DNA of 64,000 bases from Cordia subcordata (taxonomy: Eukaryota > Streptophyta > Magnoliopsida > Boraginales > Cordiaceae). Both the position numbers and the translations under genes were made by a program. Below the pieces are notes generated by a model, which searched no databases, was not told the DNA's origin, and saw only the letters and a list, made by a program, of their open reading frames with translations. Below, in pieces: positions 55,771 through 64,000 of this stretch (its first letter is position 1; each line of letters begins with the position of its first letter). The DNA is taken from contig JAPTOF010000012.1 of assembly GCA_028554755.1 (NCBI GenBank), forward strand, positions 5,237,501 to 5,301,500. Reading direction: 5' to 3'.

Positions 55771-57939
55771 AAATAGAAATATTATATACTTTTTCACTTA
55801 ACAAAATAGTCAATCCGTACAAAGCATGAATGTCAAAAATATTAGTGTGTTAATATAAAATTATTGTAGCCTAATCCCTATTAGTTAGTCAAAAGAAAAA
55901 ACTAGAGAAATATTCCTTTGTTGCAGGAACATCCTATACATTGTGGCCATTTTTCTCATTTGAAAAGTCAAAAATTTTCTAGTATACACACATACACATA
56001 TATATATTAGATTGATTCTCTATTCTCTTTCTTGGTCAACAAGCAACATATAATTTTCTTAATTTTGTTCCTTTTCTAAAAGAAAAGAATAAAATTCTTG
56101 TTGGCAATTCTATTAAGTGGGAACTAATAATTTATGAAAAAATAAACAACCATTTGGACAATCTTAATTTGTGAATATAAGGTTGTAAAATCTTAGACCA
56201 ACCAAGTTTTCTTTTCCAATTGAATATAAAATACCTTTCATTTCCCTAAAGAGATAGTATGACATTTTTTTTTCCAAAAAAAAAAAAAAACAGTTAAATA
56301 GTTTTGTAGGATACGTACATTAAAGTAATTTTATTTTTCTTAAGGTTGTAATTAAGTCATATTCTAACTAGATTTTGGTTTCCTATCAACATAGGCAATT
56401 TAGTCCAAAAGAACATTTTTATCTTGTTCCTTGCTTTCATGTGGTTGTACATTTCTATTGTGAATGGTGTACCTTTATTTTTTTTAAATGTCCAAAGTTA
56501 TCCTTTTATACAACAAACACAAAACATTGACCAATCAACATGGGCAGTTTCGTTCTTTGATTTTAAAATTGCTTTTTCTCTCATACATACGATTCTAAAC
56601 TCTAACTAGAATATATCTCATCCATTGCACAGAAGGAATGTGTATTTTTAATATCTTTTTTTTATTGATGGCCAATTTTCACATTTTATGTGATGCTAAT
56701 ATATAAATATAACTTTAAAAATATAATTCTTAGTAAGTTTTCAATACTAATTATAATTTTATAAGAGATATTCAGTAATTGGTAAGACATTTTCTTATAT
56801 GTCGTGAAAGACAATAGAATCACAACATGTAGAAAAATATTTTCTGTTTTGTCATATTCATTTTTCTTTATTGTGGTATATAATTTATTAATTCCACCAA
56901 ACATACTCAATTATTGATATAATTAATGTTTAGAAGTAAAGCCCATTAATTATTTTCATACCTATTTTGAAAAAAAATTCCAACTTATTTACATTTGGGT
57001 TATTTAAATTTCATTTTTTTTTTGCCAAACAATCGGAAATACATACACACATGTTGGACAATGCATTGGAAATTATTATATACATGTTGGTGTTAGTTAG
57101 AAAGCTAATAATAATGAAAGAGAAAAGAAAAAGTTACAAAGTTATTCAATAAGGTGGATATATCAAAAGATATAATAAATTACATATTTGTCCTCATTTT
57201 GGCCATTTTTGGCCACAAATATTTTTCCATTTTTCTTATTTGCCTCTATAAATATTGGAAATCTGAAATTAAAGGGTACTGGTAGTGCTTATTTAAGTAT
57301 TTTATAAGTTCTTAAAATAGAAAAAAAAAATCATTTCGCTATTTTTCTTGTTTAGTGTTTGTAAGCACTCAAAACACTGCCAAAGCACCTCTTGGGCTTC
57401 AAAGCACTGCCAACCACCTTCTTAGGTTGCGTTTGTTTGTAGAAAAATAATTTAGTTTAGGCATGTGAAGTGGGAGATTGTATAGTATTCTTTAAGTGTA
57501 CTGTTTCTTGGGAGTACAGTATCCAAGCTAATCAGGTATGGCATAAGCAGGTAACAATCAAACTTGTCTTGATGTCGTGATAATGCTTATCATGCTTATA
57601 TATAAATCATCACCCATAACGAGTGGACTTGATGCAAGGCATTCATCTGTATGTTAATATTTATATGATGTTTGATGCTTATAACCTATAATGTTGGGAT
57701 TCTTCGGTTTAGGCATTATTATTGAATTTATTTTTAGAAATTAATTATGGTTATATTTTTTTTTGAGAATTCAATTTTTTTTAAAAAAAATTGTGATTTT
57801 GGTGTTATCATATGAATTTATTAATTCATATAATTAAAAAAATATTTTAATGTTTTGTGATCCGTATAATCAACTTACGTTATACTAATTGAAAGACCAA
57901 TATGGCAATTTGCTGTGCTCTACCAACTATCTCTCACCT

Positions 57940-58565
57940 AGTATGCCCCATTTTGTCCGCAATACAGAGCACTATACACCGTAATATGCGTGACAGAATG
58001 TGTGCATAGTACATGACAATACGTATATTCAAAATTTTTATATTATATATTTAAAATTCTTATATTATATGTTCAAAAGTCTTATATTAAGCTACAAAAG
58101 TTCAAAATTATGAACTTATTTGCAGTTTAATATAAGAGCTTTGAACATATAATATAAAAATTCTGAACATATAATATAAAAGTTTTGAATACAAAGTATA
58201 ATCTATGAGCATGCAATATAAGAGTTTTGAACATATAATATAAAAGTTATTAGCTTATAATTTTTATTTTGTGAACTTGCTATTAAACTTTTGAACTTGT
58301 AATATAAGAATTTTGAACATAGAATATAAAATTTATGAGATTATAATTTTTATTTAGTGAATTTGCTTTTAAACTTTTGAACATATAATATTAAAAGTTT
58401 TAAACATGTTTATAGCTTAATATAAGAGTTTTGAACCTCTAATAAAAATTTTGAATACATGTACTATTATATACTATACGAGCATACTGTTCACACACAG
58501 TACAGTGTATAGTGCTCCAGCATATGGTGCACAATGTATGCACTGTATTTTGCCTCATTTTTTTT
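57940..58565. mobile_element. Long inverted-repeat element with a repetitive AT-rich core
   Basis: GAGCACTATACACCGTA at 57966-57982 is matched in reverse by TACAGTGTATAGTGCTC at about 58501-58517. The similarity continues inward for about 80 bp to TATTCAAAATTTTTAT and more weakly outward. The core repeats GAACATATAATATAAAAGTT in both orientations about eight times. It has no coding capacity, so it is a foldback or Mutator-like non-autonomous element, or a hairpin-forming repeat. Termini and target duplication are not fixed. Confidence 0.55.
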
Positions 58566-59297
58566 TTTTAGTTATTTTTTTGGCTGCTTTGCTTTATTTT
58601 TGTTTCTCTGTTTTTCTTTTTTTTGCTTTTTAATGTTGATGCGGATCTTCTTTTTTTTAAAAAATTTTTTGTGGCTTTTCTTACTCTTGAATTTTTCTCT
58701 GCTTTTATTGTTATTTTTAAAAGAAATAACGATATTTATTTATTCTACTTTAGATATATTTAAAAAGCAAATATTTTAAGAATAAACAAAATATATGTTC
58801 AACAAATTGATGCCTTTTTTTTTTTTTGGTGACTTCGTTTACTCTTGAACTTTTCTTTGCTTTTTATTGATGCTTTAAAAAAATAATGCCACTTATTTTA
58901 ATCTACCCATTTAAAGAATAAAAGAAATATATATTTAATAAATTGATAAATTTTTTTCAAAAAAAAATTATTGACATTTAATTATGTAATTATTTAAATA
59001 ATATAAAACATAAATCACACCCACATGATGTGCAGGGAATTAAACTAGTTTTTACTAATTAGAGAGTAGCCACAACATCTTTATTTAGAAAAAAATTATT
59101 CAATAATTTATTATATTGGATCACTTTCAGTTAAAGACATTAATTGTAATTATAATATAATTTAGGATAATAAATTTTATCTCATAAGAATTTTTATTAT
59201 ACTACGAAATGTGATTAATTAGGGTCAAATATCAAATTATATTTTTAAATTTACCCCCATAAATTGAGGAAAGGGATATAATTTTGATAGTTTTATC

Positions 59298-59298
<1 letters not shown>

Positions 59299-59332
<34 letters not shown>
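59299..59332. repeat. (AT)n microsatellite
   Basis: About 17 uninterrupted AT units. Confidence 0.9.
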
Positions 59333-59334
<2 letters not shown>

Positions 59335-60617
59335 AATTAGTAACTTAGCTCACAGGGTTTACCACATATATATGAGGGAGTGCACATGCACCCCCTGGAT
59401 TTTTTGGCAAAAACAAATATTGCTATTGTATTTATTTTTTATTTTATAATAAGAGGCAAAATTGTATGATGTGTACCCCTTGGATTTTTTTGTCACCTCT
59501 TGGATTTTTTTTCCAAAAAAAAATTAATGAATAATCACTTATATAAAGAAAAATATTTTTTTGACTTTGACAATACATTAAATAGTTAATGATTTCAAAC
59601 TATGAAGTTATGTCAGAAGACCTTTATTAAATGTAGTTCTATTTACTATGATTATATTTACTTATTTATATTTTTTTGTGAATTAAAATATCATTATCAT
59701 ATTAATTATTATATATTTTATGATTAATTTTTAATTTTTCGTAAAAGCATTTATGTATAAATGTGCACTCTCTGACCATAAGGTCTTGGCTTCGCCACTG
59801 CTCACAAGCAAATTCTATGTCATATGATTCATATTTCTTTATCTTTTTCATTGATAGGACAGAATATATATGTGTTTGTCTCAATTTTTGACATAAGCAT
59901 AAGATAATTTTATTTTGTGCAGTTTTTTAATCTGTTAATATATCTGATATGAAATGTGAAATTTCTGAGCTCAAAGGTGATAACTACAAGGTGTGAAAGG
60001 AGAGCATTCTCTTTCATTTGGGGTGAATGAACATTGATTATGCTATACGCAAAGACGAATTACCTCCAATTATGGACCAACCAACCTGATAAGATAATCT
60101 TTATGAAGTGTGGGAGCAATCTAATTGCCTCTGTGTGATGTTCATAAATACTAATATCTCACATGGCACTCGGGGTTCTAACGATCACTAGGACAATGTC
60201 CGTAAGTTGCTTAAGACTATTGATGAGTAGTTTGAGCCGTCAGATAAGGCATTTGCAAGCATCCTGATTATGAAGTTTTCCACCGTGAGGTTCACCAGTG
60301 TCAAAGGAGTACGTTAACATATTGTATTTATGAGAAATATAGCGGCTCAACTTAACACTCCTAGGGTTACTATGTCAAAGTCTTTCTTTATGCACTATAT
60401 TTTGAACTCTTTGCCATAACAATATATACTTAACACACATAAGGATAAGTGATTTGTCAATGAACTAATAATCATGTGTGCGTAAGAGGAAAAGAGGCTG
60501 CTTATGAAAGCTGGAGAAAGTGTGCACTTGGCATCTTAAGGAAAGAGTAAATACCAAGCCAAAAAGAAGGAAAAGGATAAGATGTCTCCTAAAAGAGGTA
60601 TCAAGAAGGAATTCAAG

Positions 60618-60659
60618 TGCTACTTCTGTAAGAAGAAGGGGCACATAAAGAAGGATTGT
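60618..60659 (+). pseudogene. Retroviral-type zinc knuckle of the Copia gag
   Basis: CYFCKKKGHIKKDC fits CX2CX4HX4C exactly. A stop follows six codons later, so the motif survives in a dead reading frame. Confidence 0.85.
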
Positions 60660-62589
60660 CCCAATTTTAAGACCTAGCCTGAGAAGAAAGGCAACCTATT
60701 TTCACTTGTTTGTTATGAATCTAATATGATTGATATTGGTCATAACACATAGTGGATTGATTCTAGTTCTATAATCCAAGTTACAGATTCCTTGCAAGGT
60801 TTGCAAAACCTAAAGAAGCTAGTGGGTAATAAGGAATGCATCTATTTAGGAAACAAGTTGCATTCTCATGTGAACATAGTAGAAATTTTCTGTTTAGTAC
60901 TTAATAGTGGTTATGTTTTAGATTTGAAAAAGACATTCTATACTCCAAATTTCTTTAGAAATTTGATTTCTGTTTCAAGACTTGTACCTTTGAGATATTC
61001 CTTTAACTTTTCATATGTTGGATTTATTATGTGTTTATAAATCTGATATGGTTGGGAATGGTATTTTGTCTGATGATCATTTTCGAATTAATTTACCAAA
61101 TGATGCCACATATACTGTCTTGCATGTTCAAAATAACACTAGTGTTAAAAAATGTGTTGTGAATGAAAAATCCTCTATGTTGTGGCACCAAAGACTAGGA
61201 CACATCGCCATTTAGAGGATTAAGAGATCAGTGAATAATGGGGTACTTAATGTTCTAGGCCTTATTGATTTTGAGACTTGTGTGGACTGCATAAAGGGCA
61301 AGCAGATTAACATGTCAAAGAAATGTGCCAAGAGGAGTTTCAGCCTATTAGAGATCATACAAATAGATATATGTTGTTCGGAATTATTAAAAGTACTTAA
61401 TCTCTTTTATAGATGATTACTTATGTTACATATATCTCTACTTACTTAATAACAAGGATGAAGTACTAGATGATTTTAAGGTCTTCAAGATAGAAGTAGA
61501 GAAACAGTGTCGTATGCAAATTAAGATCTCGAGATTAGAAAGAGGTGGTAAGAACTATGGCAGATACACTGAGGATGGACAAGCGTGTGGTCCTTCTGCA
61601 AAGTTTCTTGCCGAACATGGGATTGTTTCCCAATATACTAAACCTGGTTCTTCAAGCCAAAATGGTATAACAAAAAGAATAAACTGAACATTATTAGGCA
61701 TGGCGCGGAGTATGTTAATATGCTCGAAATTTACTGATTCCTTTTAGAGTGAAACTCTTAAGATGACAGTGTACATATTAAATCTAGTTCCAACCAAGGC
61801 TGTTCCAAAAATGCTATTTGAGTTATTCAAAGATTGGAAATTGAGTTTGCACATATATGCATTTGGGGATATCTATCTAAAGTTAGAGTTTATAACTCAC
61901 AAGAGAAGAAGCTGGATCCCAAAGGCCACTAGTGGATATTTCATTAGATTTACTGAGAGTTCTAAGGGATATAGATTTTATCGTCCATCTCATAGTACTA
62001 GGATTATGGAGTCAAGAACTGCAAAGCTTCTTGCAAATAACTTGATTAGTGGGAATGACAGATCATTGTGTGTTAGATCTAAGGGAGATTACCTTATATT
62101 ATAACCTTTCACTTCGAGTCATGAAAAAATTACTGTTATTCACCACGCTCCTCCAGTTCAAGTACGTGTTGAACAAATAGTTCCTGAACCTCCATAAGCT
62201 GTTGATAATGATCTAGTTGATCTTGTTAAATAAGTACCTAAAGTTATTAAAGAACCAGTTGAACAATATGCTCCATAAGAGGATATGGGTACAACATTGA
62301 GAAGATCTATGCTGTGTTTGTTTACAGCTTATAATAAGCAACTTATCTTATTTTTCATCTTATTCAAAAAAATATGTTTGTTTTGTACTTATAATAAGGA
62401 GCTTATTTTAAGATGGCTTATTTGGTATGTAAAAATTTAAGCAAGCAGCTGATATCTTATTGCTTATTGGGACACGCTTGGAATTTTGCAAATTGTTAAT
62501 GAAACTTTATTTTTCGTTATTACCCTCGTCTTTTTTGCTTAATGCCATAATTGCCACTTCCTTTGCTTTTTTTGTTTTCTTTGCACCGA

Positions 62590-63246
62590 CAGAGATAGAA
62601 AGAGAGAGAGGCAAATCCCTAAACTCTATCAAATACACAATCGAGAAGAAGAAGAAGAAGAAGGAGAAGAAGAAGAAGAGACCATGGAAGAAGAGGAAGA
62701 AGACCACGCCAAGTAAATTTTTTTTTTTCAAAATATTCTTATTTTTGAACAGTTATCGTGAGCCCTGATTTTTTAAGCTTTCAACACGCTAAGAAAAAGA
62801 TATATAATAAAATATCTTTATATATATTTATGTTTTGTTAGACTTTCATGGACTCTGAAGTGAGTTTTTTAGTATTTGCAAATGATTGTATTGCATGTCA
62901 TGTTTCTCTTCATTCTTTGAATTCTGTTTTCTCAGTCTTGAATTATAGGTGGAAATGGTGTTAGGAACTCTGATTTTTCTCAATTGTTTGCAGAGAGCTT
63001 AAGTAGTTGATTTTGTGTTGGATTTGGAGAATGGGTCGAGGGAGAGGAAAGGGAAAGAAATAGTCTGCTATTGCTGCTCGTGAGGATACTGGAAGTGGCG
63101 AGGAAGAGAACATACCTGTGAGGAGAAGAGGGAGGCCACAGAAGCCGCTTAAGGATGAAATTGAGGAAGAAGAGGAAGCTGAGAAGATGGAAGAGGAGGA
63201 AGACAGTGGGAGTACAAAAGGTTCTGTTTTGAATAAGGATATCTAA
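62590..63246 (+). pseudogene. Captured fragment of an AT-hook, Glu-rich protein gene
   Basis: Two exon-like parts flank an apparent intron. The first (about 62590-62712) is GAGA/GAA-rich leader-like sequence ending CCAA|GTAAAT; the second begins after TTGTTTGCAG at 62994. In it ATG at 63031 opens MGRGRGKGKK, then TAG at 63061 stops it. The same frame runs on to 63246 with an AT-hook core RRRGRPQKP (63124 region) and a run of Glu. The sequence recalls a conserved plant protein of unknown function that begins in the same way, so this is a 5' fragment picked up as genomic DNA with its intron. The downstream frame ends where transposon sequence resumes. Confidence 0.6.
62643..62705. repeat. (GAA)n tract
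   Basis: GAAGAAGAA with a few interruptions, within the captured leader-like exon. Confidence 0.9.
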
Positions 63247-64000
63247 GTTCAATTTTCATCTTAATTATCCAAAAATGTGCCATAATTAGCTGGATAGAGG
63301 ATCATTGTATATATCATGGATTCAATAAAATAATATCCAACATTTGCCCCTTAATTATTAGTATATCCAACATGCTATAATATTTGGCAAAGGATAGAAT
63401 TTGTATTGTAAATGGGTCACCATATTTATAGTGTAATGATTGGCAAAGTAGAGAAGTGCTTTGTAAACTTTTATAATTTTGTATTAATATATTTGTTGTC
63501 ACTTATATAATTTATATTTATTTATTTAATACATTTTTTAATTTTAATTATATAATTAGTTACATTATAGTAATATATGCGATGACACAAAAGGGTTTTT
63601 TTTTGTCAAAATAGGTTATATTAACAATTGCAGAGTAAATTTATAATAGTTATTCACCAATCAATTCTATTATTAAATATTTCAGGGCATTTTGGTCAAT
63701 TCAGCTTATTTTAGCATTTCAGATTATTCAAATAAGACTCCAGACCAAATAATCTTTTTACATCAGACACTTATTTCTTATCAGACACTTATCAGATAAG
63801 ATGCTTATCAGATTTTAGATTTCAGATAAGACCATTCCAAACACAGCACTAGTAGAATAAGGAAATAAGCAATTTCGGATGACTATATTGTGTATTGACA
63901 AGAGTGTGAAAATAATGTTAGAGCCAAAGATGATCCTGAAACATTCTCACAAGCCATAAGTTGTAACAAATCTAATTTGTGGTGCAATGCCATAAAAGAT

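Larger units (their letters stand above)
53122..59930. other. AT-rich spacer of about 6.8 kb
   Basis: It starts with the BBX leader and promoter. The rest is very AT-rich, without a recognised gene. It contains a decayed tandem repeat (about 55110-55770), a Tourist-like MITE fragment around 57281-57430, a long inverted-repeat element (about 57940-58565) and a long AT microsatellite (59299-59332). A repeat fragment at 59365-59815 has two direct copies of CTTGGATTTTTTT-like words and ends in GGCTTCGCCACTGCTCAC. Confidence 0.6.
62310..63848. mobile_element. TIR DNA transposon (1,539 bp) nested in Copia, carrying captured gene sequence
   Basis: Termini TGCTGTGTTTG and CAAACACAGCA are a perfect 11-bp inverted pair, flanked by CTA on both sides (62307-62309 and 63849-63851). 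CTTATC/GATAAG and AATAAG words fill about 150 bp inside each end and may bind transposase. The inner part holds exon-like host sequence (62590-63246) and no transposase. A 3-bp target site fits the PIF/Harbinger or CACTA superfamilies; the ends lack CACTA, so a Harbinger-like Pack element is the better guess. The MITE at 41395-41970 looks like a short relative. Confidence 0.8.
59949..64000 (+). mobile_element. Decayed Ty1/Copia retrotransposon polyprotein region (continues off the right edge)
   Basis: Gag-like sequence starts at 59949 and soon meets stops. A zinc knuckle CX2CX4HX4C is at 60618-60659. The protease site near 60753 reads WIDSSS, so the Gly of the usual DSG is lost. The GAG-pre-integrase region has WHQRLGHI (about 61180) and CVDCIKGK (about 61280), followed by parts of the integrase core and the domain after it to about 62300. 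Stops and frameshifts occur throughout, so it is non-functional. A DNA transposon interrupts it at 62310-63848; the Copia frame resumes at 63849 with the stretch leading into reverse transcriptase (SAISDDYIV, then TFSQAI) and leaves the window. No LTR is visible. Confidence 0.85.

Noticed and set aside
62507..62731. Phe-rich open frame on the minus strand
   Set aside because: It is the reverse of the GAA repeat in the captured exon.

Overview
The window is nuclear DNA from a flowering plant, most likely a eudicot. It has intron-rich genes with GT..AG introns, AT-rich spacers, many short inverted-repeat transposons and decayed Copia elements. It carries only plant-type families (plant STAT-type SH2 protein, TDY MAP kinase, TBL acetyltransferase, double B-box factor, plastid MsrB). 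I could not name the species. I found no rRNA, tRNA, CRISPR array or organellar insert.

Layout. 1-22.4 kb holds four minus-strand genes: the 5' part of a membrane-anchored receptor-like kinase (runs off the left edge), a CDC50/LEM3-type ALA-interacting subunit (2919-8722, 8 exons), a plant STAT-type SH2 protein (9751-17310, 12 exons) and a plastid methionine-R-sulfoxide reductase B (19268-22364, 5 exons). 22.4-32 kb is a gene-poor, repeat-bearing spacer. 32-40.6 kb holds a plus-strand TDY MAP kinase of MPK16 type (32625-38550, 10 exons) facing a minus-strand PHD/ePHD reader (39271-40581). 41-45 kb is filled with small transposons. 45-53.1 kb holds a plus-strand TBL xylan/cell-wall O-acetyltransferase (45125-48244) facing a minus-strand double B-box light-signalling factor of BBX22 type (49965-53121). 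53-59.9 kb is AT-rich spacer with a decayed tandem repeat and a long inverted-repeat element. 59.9-64 kb is a decayed Copia retrotransposon interrupted by a 1.5-kb DNA transposon that has captured a piece of a host gene.

All exon boundaries were worked out by hand from splice consensus, reading-frame continuity and family similarity. In every multi-exon model the exon lengths keep one open frame to a stop. The genes do not form a pathway; eukaryotic neighbours are transcribed separately. The order is still informative: the kinase, SH2 and B-box genes match (from memory) Arabidopsis loci AT1G78530, AT1G78540 and AT1G78600, while the PHD and TBL genes match the AT3G14740-AT3G14850 area. This suggests an ancestral block that was later duplicated and fractionated.

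The most novel feature is at the right end: a TGCTGTGTTTG-type terminal-inverted-repeat element (62310-63848, 3-bp CTA target duplication) sits inside Copia coding sequence and carries a transduplicated, intron-containing fragment of an AT-hook protein gene with a premature stop. Secondary points are two oppositely oriented, intermingled Copia remnants in MPK16 intron 9, a seven-copy family of about 220-bp MITE-like repeats, and a 167-bp tandem duplication in TBL intron 1 that includes half of a MITE.
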